Part shown: positions 11,560 to 22,599 of the stretch, one piece after another
Layout: each line of letters starts with the position of its first letter
Numbering within the stretch: position 1 is the first letter of the stretch
NCBI GenBank assembly: GCA_027924585.1
Contig: BSBM01000877.1
Coordinates: 2,419,501-2,483,500 of the forward strand
Origin: Larix kaempferi
Lineage: Eukaryota; Streptophyta; Pinopsida; Pinales; Pinaceae
Direction of reading: 5' to 3'
DNA length: 64,000 bases
The notes under the pieces: generated by a model
The model's input: the letters and a program-made list of their open reading frames with translations, nothing else
Told to the model about the DNA's origin: nothing
The model's database searches: none
Made by a program: the position numbers and the translations under genes

Positions 11560-12500
11560 GGGGTTTTTCCAAAGGAGATTTTTTTTCAAAGGGGAGTTTT
11601 TTCAAAGGAGATGTGATTCCAAGGAGTTTTTTTTCAAAGGAGATTTTTTCTAAGGAGTTCTTTTTAAAGGCACTTCTTGAAGGTAAGGAGATTTTTTTTC
11701 TAAGGGACTTCTTTGAGGGGATTTTTTTAAGGGACTTTTTTAAAGTGATGTTTTTCTAAGAAATTTATTTAAGGAGATGTTTTTGTAAGGGACTTCTTTA
11801 AGGATTTTTTTTTTGACTTATTTAAGATGATTTTTTTCTTAAAGGCTCAAAGGCAATTTCTCTCATAGTGTTCTCTCAAAAACTCTAAGAGAATTTTTAA
11901 GATGATTTTTTTCTAATTCTTTTTCTAGGTCAAAAATTCAAAGAGAATTTCTCTTAATTTTTTTTTTTAGCGCTCTAAGACTCTAAGAACTTTTTTTAAG
12001 ATGATATTTTTTCTCATCGGTCTTATTTTTTGTCAAAAGTTGAAAGACAATTTCTCTTTGGGTGTTTTCTTAAAGGCTGAAAAACTCTAAAAGACTTTTA
12101 ATGAGATGATTTTTTTCTCAATGACTTCTTTTTTAGGTGAATGACTCAAAGGCACCTTCTCTTAAAGTTTTTTCTCAAAGGTTCAAAGAACCTAAGCGAC
12201 TTTTTGAAAGGTGATTTTTTTCTCAATTTTTTTTTTAAAGTCAAAGGCTAAAAAAAAATTTCTTCTAAGTTGTTTTCTCAAAGCTCAAAGACTATAAGGG
12301 GATTAATAAGGTGATTTTTTTTGTCGAAAACATATTTTAGGTCAAAATATCAAAGACATTCTCTTAAGGTGTTTTGTCAAAGACCCAAAGACTCTTGAGG
12401 GAGTTTTTTAAGGTGATTTTTTTCTAAAAGACTTCTTTTTAAGTGAAAGTGTCAAAGGAAATTTCTCTTCACGTGTTTTATAAATGGTTGAAAGAATAAA
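11560..12500. repeat. Degenerate T-rich repeat array (aaggagattttttt-like units)
   Basis: About 0.9 kb of loosely repeated units combining ggagatttttt, aagggacttcttt, ctcaaagg and ttctctta. It lies just upstream of a C-type exon 1. On the plus strand it is strongly T/pyrimidine-biased, with short A-rich words such as tcaaagact. The same array precedes exon 1 of copy C at 23620-24545. Confidence 0.75.
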
Positions 12501-12593
12501 TAAAAAAATTAGTATTTTTTTTAATCTTAATTTTTTAGTTTTTTTACTATAAAGTGTTGATTCTTTAATTTAACCTCTACAGATTAAACAATT

Positions 12594-14392
12594 ATGGGAA
12601 ATAAAAGAAAGTGCCAAAACAAAAGTGCACGTAAACGAGATGATGAGGCTCATAGGGAAAAATAAAGACTCATATATCATGTCAAAAAAGAAAGTCTTGC
12701 ACAGACACAAGAGACAGTTGTTGAAGATGTAAATAGATATTTACATCATAATGTTGATGAAATGGATATTGAAAATTGAGTATAAGAACATTTGCTACAC
12801 AAAAAAAGATACAAAGTGAATACTATAATTTTGACCAAGTTTCTATATTTGTCCATGTTTTATATAGACATGCTCAAGACAATATTGATGGCATATAAAT
12901 CACAAATGAAAATCGACATGTGATCAAACAATATCACTTTTATACCAATGATGATAGTACACATGATACATGTGTATACAACATTGTATTGACAATGTTT
13001 TCTCTAACACTGGAAAAAGTAAATTTGAATTCAATGAGCATTGGATATGGTCAAATGGATGTGCATGACAATTTAAATCTTCGCGATCATTCTTTTTGTT
13101 ATGTGGACTTCATAGAACATCATACATTAATCATCGTTGGAATTTCATTGAGACTGGTCATGGGAAAGGAGAGCACGATGGTGCAGGAGCATGTGCAAAA
13201 TGAGCACTTCAAAGGTGGGAAATATTGATTGATTTCAATCAATTGCTTAGGTTATTGAATGGTGTCATTCAAATCTAATCCATGAATACAATCAACAATC
13301 AAAATATGTGCGCAAATATGTACACATATTTTGTTTTTTAATTTTTTTTTAATTTTAAATTTTAAAAACAATATTTATAAGTCTTAAATCTATCTTCAAC
13401 ACGTACACTAACATTAAAAATTGTCATTCATAAATTGTTAACATCACAAGTTTTTTTGGATTATTCGAATCTAATATGTATATAGATCAATCCCATATGA
13501 CACTAGCACCATACATGGTACTAGATATTTGCACTCAATTAAAACGAAATCCTTCCAAAATGTGTTTGCATTTTATAAGAGAAAGCAATCATGTTTTTGT
13601 CCTATTTCCATAGAAAATACTGAATCTATAGATGTCTATGAAAACATAATGAACAACTTTGTTAAACCTTGGAAACATACAAAAATTAATCCAAAGGGGA
13701 AAATCCACTCGCAAGCTTGAAGGATTTAGAACTAGAGAGCATTGCAGTATCAATTGATGGCAATATTATTTATGATCTTGTTATAGAAGGTAATTTAATA
13801 CAAATTAAAAAAAAAATCAAAAAAACAAATTCAAACATTGTTCATTGTATATAATATATATAGAATAAATTATTATTTTTCTTAGTTGTGATTGCACCCA
13901 TAGACAACAATGATAAAATGAAATATTATTTGATGCAATGCACTGAAAGGAATATGAATTTATTGGAGGACTATAATGACAAAGGCTTTATATATGAGAG
14001 AGGATCCATTATATTAAAAGGTTATTTTTTCCCAGAAACCCATAAAAGTGAAAGTTATATTCACTTTCAGGACTATGAACCCAATGCCATATGGTGCCAA
14101 TATAGTAATTTGGTATGTGTAGCTTGGATAAAACTAATAGAAGTTCCATCGAAGAAAAATGTGAAAGCTAAAAGATGGAAAATGCTGAAAGTTGATCATG
14201 AACGAATAGTTGAAGACAAAATTCAATTGCAATGTTTATAAACAAGATTTCAAACTCAACATCTTATGCATCACAACTAATGGATATGTAGTGTTCTATC
14301 TTCATTTGATTTATATTGTGGCATCCAAACATTGCGATTTTCAATGTACTGATGTATTGTTGATTGTTGGATTAGTCACTGGCCTCTCTTGA
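12594..14392 (+). pseudogene. Copy B of the WSDGCAGQFKS family, chimeric and lacking its middle
   Basis: Begins with an exon 1 nearly identical to copy C (MGNKRKCQNKSARKRDDEAH, then an in-frame TAA at codon 24). At 12790 it jumps directly to sequence equivalent to 8869 in copy A, so about 1.5 kb of central exons is missing. The rest follows copy A closely: WSNGCA followed by TGA (about 13040-13070), ETGHGKGEH (about 13150), TIHGTRYLHSIKTK (about 13510), and an open 117-codon last exon at 13888-14241 (VIAPIDNNDKMKYYLMQC) that is less damaged than in copy A. This is a by-product of the tandem duplication and cannot encode a full protein. The exon 1 copy also ends segment 1. Confidence 0.65.
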
Positions 14393-14441
14393 AATACTTT
14401 ATGTCCATAATTTGTTTGGTTTTATTTAATTATGGTAGATA

Positions 14442-14446
14442 CTTAT
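14442..14446. repeat. Left TSD (cttat) of the 8.1-kb LTR element
   Basis: The bases cttat precede the LTR start tgtagggc. The same five follow the far LTR at 22595-22599. Copy A has a single cttat at the equivalent place (10510-10517 region), which confirms the insertion. Confidence 0.9.
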
Positions 14447-16320
14447 TGTAGGGCCCCTCCTGTGGGGTCCTTCCTGCTTAACCTGAAACTCAACCACTTG
14501 ATACAAAAGAGATTAGAAAGCATAATGACTAGATAAATAAACTAAATAAGTAAATAACTTAGCAAATTAAAACAAACCATAACCTGTCTCTGATACCATC
14601 TTGTCCACTGTCATCCGTATCTTCCATAGGATCCCTCCAACAAAGCTCCTTTAACCATAGGCGAAGCAACCGTTAGCTTCGCCACCCAACCATAGGCTCA
14701 TGCTTTCAGTCGCATGGCCTCCCCCGAGCTTTGGGTCGTAGTGCTCACACACAATCATCAAGAAACCCAGCTTGGGATTCCCCCCCACCAAGATTTCCAT
14801 CTAAACCCTCAATAGCAGCAAGTCATGAGGTAACTCAAAATTACAATAGTCATCCAGGGTATGGGTCCTTTACCCATTCCTAATGCCTTCCTTATAAAGG
14901 AAAATCTCATGTGACACATGTCGCTTCATGCATAATTATTTATTTTATTTAAATTCTAAATAAAAACAACTCACCCATCCAAGTGTCAGCTTTTCTAGGA
15001 GATGCACCAACATTCCTAAGTTTGCTCATATTTGTCCCCCAGATATTGCACTTAACTCCTAGATATGTGGTGTAGGTGGGGTTGACTAGGTGTTCATGCC
15101 TAGGATTCCATTTTTCTCGTAAATAAATATTTCTAATATTTATAAATAATCAGAAATATCCTTTCATGTGCAAATGCCTAAATAACACTTAATATTATTT
15201 AAATGTCAAAGTAATCATTTATGTGCAAATGCCTAAGTAACACTTAATATTATTTAAATGTCAAAGTAATCATTTATGTGCAAATGCCTAAAGTACTCAA
15301 ATGCATTTCTAAGTAATGTTCTAGGTGCAAACTTATATGTTTTTATGCAGTTAAGTTTAACAATCATTTTCACTAGGATCTCGGTGCCGTGTCGTTGGGC
15401 CAACCTGTTCCTTAATTTCATTTTCCAGACATGGCACCACTCCGTCGGGTCCAGTCATCCGTAGTTTCCATTCCTTGGCAAGGTACCACATTGTTGGGTC
15501 CTTGTGTCCACTCTTTCTGTTCTCGACAGGGTACGGAACCGTCGGGCCCTTCTGCTGTCATCATTTCATTTTGACTTGTGGGAACTGCATGTAGGAATTT
15601 CAGGAGCCGTTACCTTCTATCCTTCGTCTACACGCTATTAGGGACTAATGGCACTGAGGAGTGAGTCCGTTCTCACTACGTGCCCCCCAACTCGTATGTG
15701 ACCAACTCCATCGTGGCCCACCTTGTACGCCCTCACACTTTCCTCTTGAACAAGCTGATCAGTGCTTATCTGCTCATGCGTGGTATTCTGTCAGAAGTCG
15801 ACATCGTCGTCGCTCTCTCCGTGTGTGATTTATCCGTACTCTACAACCCTTCATATTCCTTTGTGTGTTCGTCGGTGAACCATTTCACCTGTCGCTATAC
15901 ACTTTTCTCACAAACATATATTAGTAGTATTGTCCTCAATAATCATAATTTGATTCATCAATATGCTACTTCGTTAAGCATTTATGTTTTACTCATAACA
16001 TTACTCATTCATCTACTCAGAATTGTATCTTGTCAATATCTACTTTCTTCATTCTCATCTCATAGTCCATCATACAGCTAGTCGTTAAGCATCATTCACA
16101 TGTACAATTTTCATACCAAAGTTAATCGTTAAAGGACATGAAATCCTTCATTCACAATAACTACCCAAATACACATATATCATTATTTCATTGATTTACA
16201 ATAAGTCGTAGTCATGAATATACTCAATATAACATTAAGGGGTCGTTTTATTAATGTTTCAATTTGTCGGGTCACTCAAATAGGTGCCCTCAAGGTCCAC
16301 AGTAGTCTAGGGGCACTACA
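14447..16320 (-). repeat. Left LTR (3' LTR in element orientation)
   Basis: Starts tgtagggcccctcc and ends ggggcactaca. It aligns throughout with 20733-22594. It includes the GC-richer block 15360-15800 and a short internal duplication at about 15165-15290 (gtgcaaatgcctaa repeated). Confidence 0.9.
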
Positions 16321-17596
16321 TACACCCCTACTTATTTAGAACTTCATCCCGAAGTTCAAAGTAAATGCGGAAAGCTATGACGCATCTCAGTTGCGTCCTC
16401 CCGAGTCGCAGAGCTAGGACTGTCACTGCCCCACTACACTTTGACTTGATCAATCAAGGCTAAACATTAAGCAAGATGTAATCAATCAATTATCCCACTC
16501 CACTCATATAATTTAATTCCTTAATTCATTTATCAATTATTGCCGTCATTCACATCTTCAGGTTTTCCTCAATCATTTAAGACATAACAAGGCTCAAGAG
16601 ACCACTATATCGAAGTTGTTCATTTGGGTCACTTGACAGGTGCCCTTAAGGTCCACAGTCATTCTAGGGGCATTACATACACCCCCTCTTAAATAGAACT
16701 TCATCCTGAAGTTAATTTTTGTTCTTGTACTTTCAACGCTAGGCTTTATCTTATTTTTCTATTCTTATCCTTGTGTCATTATATTCTAGTTTTCTCCAAT
16801 CATCATGGCTATAAGCACAAGTGGTTAAAGTTATTAGCTCCTATATCATCTAGTACGGTTACAATACACCCTCAAGAACTTAATCATAACTTCGTCTCAT
16901 ATCTATCCGATAATACATTCCATAATTGTCAGTCCCAACTAGATTTTCTATATCTCTTATTCGTTCACACGGGTCTACGATGCTCAATTTTTCAACAAGC
17001 TGCATTGTGTCAATAGCCACCCAATAATTTATCAACATAACAAATCCAAGAAGGATTCAAAGATTTATATCTATTTGGTTATCCTCCCATCCAATGAGAA
17101 AAGGTAAACATCATAAAATATTCAGTCAAAAGTAGATGTGTAAGATATAGTCTCAGTTTTAACAAAACAAGAGAGACCCTTAAACATTCCAAAATCAATT
17201 CCCATAAGACTACTCCCAAATACCTCTAAATGTTTCAATAATGTAGGTTCTCAATAAGATAAGATTCGAGTCTGCGAAATTTAGTGACTTAGTCGAACAT
17301 ATTGAAATTTAACTTTCAGTCCTTTCATTAGTAATATCATGTCCAAGTTGATGAGCTTATCACATCCTTACCTCATTTCATCATTCCCGTTGTCATAGGA
17401 CTACTTCAACATACTCATCAAGTCGTGCAATGTTTGTTTTCTCAACCTCATCAAGTTCTATCTCGAGCCAGCCGTATTTTCGTCAAGGTTTTACCATGTC
17501 AGGCGATTAGCATAATTCCATTTAGCTAGTTGTGCTAGTCATATCCATACCTTTTTTTACAAAATTCTTCTTCATTTGTTTCCTTCGATAGGTTTT

Positions 17597-17635
<39 letters not shown>

Positions 17636-18690
17636 ATTACCCTATCATGGTTAAGCCAAGTTGGATCTTTTCGTTTTTACTTGTTAATGATAGTGTCTCG
17701 ATGCTTAGTTCATCACCTTCGGGAAGAATTTTTATTTTTATTTTTTAACATACTAGACTAAAAATTTATCGATTCCTTCTTTGAGTTTTGTGACTCCGCT
17801 GTATAAGAATTTTAATCATATATCACAATATTTTAACACAATGGAAACTATAATTGTAATACTCTACAAACTCACTATTCCCTAAGTGAATGGTAGAATA
17901 TGAATATGGCTATATTTCCACATAATTCATATTGTCCCATAAATAATTTGATGTAAATTTACTATCTCCAACATCAACTCCATATCACTATATATATATA
18001 TGAATTATAATTATAATAAAGCATTGACCCTTTCATTTATTTTTATAAAAAATTTAAGAAATAGCATATCACATTGTTTCATATCAACAAATAAATGAAT
18101 TATACTATATTGATACTTGAATTATTTCCTTTTGTTCTATAAATGTCTTAAGAAATAGAATGATGCATTTTCTCATATCAACATATAAATGAACTATAAA
18201 TTATAAAAATACATTGATCATGTCATCATCCAAAAATAAAATATTTCATGTCTTTCAAATAATTTTTATCAATTACCAATATATATATATATAATAAAAT
18301 ATTGACATAAAAATGAAAAATCAACATTCCTTAACTTTCCCCTCCACTTCAGACTATGACTAACATGCATAAAATAAAGCTATAATAAAATATATATATA
18401 TATTGTTTCTGTCACTTTTGGCATATAAATGAAAAGTTAACATTCCTTTACTTTTCGCTCCACTTCATACTATAACTAACTACTTCAGCAGCCATAAAGA
18501 AACCTCTATATTTAATTAAAATAATTGCGATATATATTACTTCCATTTGTAATTTTACAAGATAAATTATAAAATAGCAATTAAACTATTACACAGGCGG
18601 CATCAAACTTTTACACATAAAGGGATACGATATAAATATCACTCTCAAAAGTATTTTCATAAGTGCACTGTAAAACTGTTCATAAACTGT
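16321..18690. other. Interior of the LARD-like element, no coding sequence
   Basis: AT-rich. At 16610-16700 it repeats the LTR end plus adjacent interior (aggggcattaca then tacacccc and agaacttcatcctgaag), a partial duplication of 16260-16350. A polypurine-like stretch on the minus strand (AGTAGGGGTGTA) abuts the left LTR. A TA microsatellite lies at 17599-17632. No supported gene. Confidence 0.6.
17599..17632. repeat. (AT)n microsatellite
   Basis: Seventeen or so AT repeats visible directly. They fall inside a spurious 61-codon frame. Confidence 0.9.
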
Positions 18691-18699
18691 TCATAAAAG

Positions 18700-19255
18700 T
18701 ATTTTTGTTTGATCTTTTGTATTTTCCTTATGTTATTTGCGGCATGTAATACTTATTTGATTTTCAGTTTACTTGTGCAGATTCTTGAAAACTGCTGAGT
18801 CCAATTACTTGTTGGACATTGCTATATACTATCATTTTGCGGCCTTTATACCTTTCTATTGCAGGTGCTGTTCCGTTTTTGCTCTGATCGGATGTAATCT
18901 CTGTATTTTACTCCGATTTCGGCGACTTCTTATCTGCTGGGGATGCCTCTGATGTTTGGCATATGTGGTTACTTATATTTTGGACTCTATATGACACTTA
19001 TGTGTTATTGATGATATTTATGTTATGATGCTGGGCGCTTAGAGATTTGACTTATGGGTGATGTTTGGGTGTTGTGACACCTTTTTTGACAGTTTCTGGT
19101 TGATTTATTGATACATTATGGTGATGTAACCGGAATGTTCCGGGGGCTACTTCTGATAGCTCTGTTATGACTTTGTTATGGACTGACATCTGGACATATT
19201 TTACTATTTCGTATATTAATAGTAAGTTATATTTTTCTGTGAAAAAAACTATTAC
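18700..19255 (+). mobile_element. Possible 5'-truncated LINE 3' end inside the LARD-like element
   Basis: This block is GC-richer than its surroundings, has T/G-rich, 3'-UTR-like text and ends with a short A run (gtgaaaaaaac). The DNA on both sides is similar (aaactattacacaggcggc at 18586; aaactattactcaagccgc at 19247), either a long duplication or an older tandem repeat. No coding motif is present, so the class is a guess. Confidence 0.25.
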
Positions 19256-19339
19256 TCAAGCCGCGCCATAACTTTTATACTTAAATGATTATAATATAGA
19301 CATCACTTACAACAGTAGATTGAATTTAAAACAGAAATA

Positions 19340-20575
19340 CAACATGCTTGTATAACTGCTTTTTCGAATAATCAATTTAAAACAGAAATAAAACAAGCTT
19401 ATCTAACTGCCCTTTTCGAATCATTAATCAATTTAAAACAGAAATAAAGCACTTACCTAACTGCCTTTTCGAACCGATAATCAATTTATAACAGAATTAC
19501 AACCCTTGATTAACACAGAACTAAGAATTGATCCACCCTTGATTAACACAGAACTAAGAATTGATTGGGTCGAGCCCAAAACTGGGCGTAAAGTAAATTC
19601 GTAAGACAAAAGCTTCAGAATTTAATCGTGCATTTGACAGGACATGAGATCTGAAAATTAATCCGATCGCGGCCGAATTATCGTCATCATCGTCATCGAT
19701 CAGAAGATGGGATTTAGGATAGTTTGAGAGCCAACCCATACATAAGAGAATTGTGACGAGTTCTATTTCTATAAATACAGCCAGTGAATGGAAATAAACT
19801 ACAAGACAGACTTCATAGAGTAATCACGCTTAGGGTAAGGATCGATAGTCTTTCTAAACATCAAAGGTGTAAAAGCAAGTCAACAGAACTGGTTCGCAAG
19901 GATTGTAAGGATCCAGAATCAGGTACGCAGAGATCCAGTAAAGGATTTGGATTGAATTTTATGAATTAGCAGAGATCGAATTCATACGCTTCCAAGAATG
20001 TTTTTCGATACAAGAAAATGCAGAGATCGAATTCAGAGATCTCCTAATCAACAGAAATATAAATTCATACGCTTCCAAGAATGTTTTTCGATACAACAAC
20101 TACATACTCCACTTTTCAGAAAATATGTAGATATCAGAATTCCTAAATCTCAGAAATGGCGGAAATATAGATTCACAAACTTCGGAAATATAGATTCACA
20201 AACTTCAGAGAATTGCTTATCAACACAGAAAATAAATACTTCACTTTTCAGAAAATATGCAGAGATCAGAATTCCTAAATCTCAGAAAGGGCAGAAATAT
20301 AAATTCATAATCTTTAGAGAATTGCTTATCAACACAGAAAATAAATACTTCACTTTTCAGAAAATATGCAGAGATCGGAATTCCTAAATCTCAGAAAGGG
20401 CAGAAATATAAATTCATAATCTTCAGAGAATTGCTTATCAACACAGAAAATAAATACTTCACTTTTCAGAAAATATACAGAGATCGGAATTCCTAAATCT
20501 CAGAAAGGGCAGAATTATAAATTCATAATCTTCAGAGATTGCTTTTCAACACAGAAAATAATTATATAAAATTCT
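19340..20575. repeat. Tandem repeats in the 5' leader of the LARD-like element
   Basis: Several arrays follow each other: a unit near 45-60 bp with taactgc and ttttcgaat around 19349-19480; aacccttgattaacacagaa twice at 19501-19560; ttccaagaatgtttttcgat twice at 19989 and 20073; and a 109-bp unit from about 20180 to 20570 (ttgcttatcaacacag at 20213, 20322, 20431). In element orientation these lie just after the primer-binding site. Confidence 0.75.
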
Positions 20576-20718
20576 AGTAAAAGAAAGAACCTGTAGAAAT
20601 AGTTGCTCTGGTTGGATGTGTATTCCCACGAAATCGCAGCCTTAACGCCGCTGTCGATCTCCACGGTCACCAACGGACCCCATAAAAAAATGAGTCCGGT
20701 GCCCTCAAGGCTCGACCG

Positions 20719-20732
20719 ACTTTGATACCAAA
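20719..20732 (-). other. Primer-binding site of the LARD-like element
   Basis: Minus strand reads TTTGGTATCAAAGT immediately after the LTR. The usual plant initiator Met-tRNA site is TGGTATCAGAGC; this differs at one position in the first ten. Confidence 0.8.
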
Positions 20733-22594
20733 TGTAGGGCCCCTCCTGTAGGGTCCTTCTTGCTTGACCTGAAACTCAACCACCTGACACAAAAGAGATT
20801 AAAAAGCATAATGACTAGATAAATAAACTAAATAAATGAATAACTTAACAAATTAAAACAAACCATAACATGTCTCTAATACCATCTTGTCCACCGTCGT
20901 CCGCGTCTTCCGTAGGATCCCTCTAGCCAAGCTCGTTTAACCATAGGCGAAGCAACCGTTAGCTTCGCCACCCAACCATAGGCTCATGCTTTCAGTCGCA
21001 TGGCCTCCCCCGAGCTTTAGGTCGTAGAGCTCACACACAATCATCAAGAAACCCAGCTTGGGATTCCCCCCCACCAAGATTTCCAGCCAAATCCTCAATA
21101 GCAGCAAGTCATGAGGTAACTCAATATTACGATAGTCATCCACGGTCTGGGTCCTTTACCCATTCCCAATGCCTTCCTTATAAAGGAAAATCTCATGCGA
21201 CACATGTGACTTCATGCATAATTATTTATTTTATTTAAATTCTAAATAAAAACAACTCACCCATCCAAGTGTCATCTTTTCTAAGAGATGCACCAACATT
21301 CCTAAGTTTGCTCATATTTGTCCCCCAAATATTTCACTTAACTCCTAGATATGTGGTATAGGTCGGGTTGACTAGGTGTCCATGCCTAGGATTCCATTTT
21401 GTTCCTAAATAAATATTTATAATATTTATAAATAATCAGAAATATCCTTTCATGTGCAAATGCCTAAATAACACTTAATATTATTTAAATGTCAAAGTAA
21501 TCATTTATATGCAAATGCCTAAGTAACACTTAATATTATTTAAATGTCAAAGTAATCATTTACGTGCAAATGCCTAAAGTACTCCAATGCATTTCTAAGT
21601 AATGTTCTAGGTGCAAACTTATATGTTTTTATGCAGTTAAGTTTAACAATCATTTTCACTAAGCTCTCGGTGTCGTGTCGTTGGGCCAACCCATTCCTTA
21701 ATTTCATTTCCCCGACATGGCACCACTCCGTCGGGTCCAGTCATCCGTAGTTTCAATTCCTCGGCAAGGTACCACATCGTTGGGTCCTTGCATCCACTCT
21801 TTCTGTTCTCGACAGGGCACGGCACCGTCGGGCCTTTCTGCTGTCATCCTTTCGTTTTGACTTGCGGGAACTTCATGTAGGGATTTTAGGAGCCGTTACC
21901 TTCTATCCTCCATCTACACTCTATTAGAGACTAATGGCACTGAGGAGTGAGTCCGTTCTCACTGCGCACCCCCCAACTCGTACGTGACCAACTCCATCGT
22001 GGCCCACCTCATACGCCCTTACGCTTTCCTCTTGAGCAAGTGGATCAGTGCTTATCTGCTCATGCGTGGTATTCCGTCGGAAGTCGACATCGTCGTCTGT
22101 CTCCCCATGTGTCATTTATCCATACTCTACGACCCTTCATATTCCTTTGTGGGTTCGTCGATAAACTGTTTCACCTGTCGCTACACACATTTCTCACAAA
22201 CATATATTAGTAGTACTGTCCTCAATAATCATAATTTGATTCGTCAATATGCTACTTCGTTAAGCATTTATGTTTTACTCATTCATCTACTCAGAATTGT
22301 ATCTTTTCAATATCTAATTTCTTCATTCTCATCTCATAATCCATCATACAGCTAGTCATTAAGCATCATTCACATATACAGTTTTCATACCAAACTTAAT
22401 CGTTAAACGACATGAAATCGTTTATTCACAATAACTGCCCAAATACACATATATCATTATTTCATTGATTTACAATCAGTCATAGTCATGAATATACTCA
22501 ATATAACATTAAGAGGTCACTTTATTAATGTTTCAATCAGTCAGGTCACTCAAATAGGTGCCCTCAAGGTCTACAATAGACTAGGGGCACTACA
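20733..22594 (-). repeat. Right LTR (5' LTR in element orientation)
   Basis: Aligned partner of 14447-16320, 12 bp shorter overall because of small indels. Ends ggggcactaca before the TSD. Confidence 0.9.
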
Positions 22595-22599
22595 CTTAT
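22595..22599. repeat. Right TSD (cttat) of the LARD-like element
   Basis: Same five bases as at 14442-14446. The following gtgggtgaatacatg continues segment 2. Confidence 0.9.

Larger units (their letters stand above)
8869..12790. repeat. Segment 1 of a 3.9-kb tandem duplication
   Basis: This stretch, from inside copy A through the spacer to the end of a C-type exon 1, is repeated at 12791-24835 with only scattered differences once the inserted LTR element there is discounted (about 3.92 versus 3.89 kb). The junction at 12788-12790 shares the three bases aca with both parents: the left flank at 8866-8868 and the right flank at 24833-24835. The order and microhomology are those of a simple tandem duplication. 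Confidence 0.85.
14447..22594 (-). mobile_element. Non-autonomous LTR retrotransposon (LARD-like), 8.1 kb, no gag-pol
   Basis: Two direct repeats of 1.87 kb with tgtag...ctaca ends flank a 4.4-kb interior and are bordered by the TSD cttat. The primer-binding site, next to the right LTR on the minus strand, reads TTGGTATCAAAGT, close to the initiator Met-tRNA complement, so the element runs right to left. The interior (16321-20732) has no frame resembling gag, protease, RT or integrase; its longest frames are about 130 codons in repeats. It therefore fits a large retrotransposon derivative that depends on a partner for proteins. The LTRs differ by small changes and indels, so the insertion is not recent, yet it postdates the tandem duplication. 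Confidence 0.9.

Noticed and set aside
15680-22355. Frames of 117-133 codons repeated near 15.7 and 22.0 kb
   Set aside because: Both lie in the LTR pair. No motif, and the frame is not kept in the related LTR at 36.5 kb.
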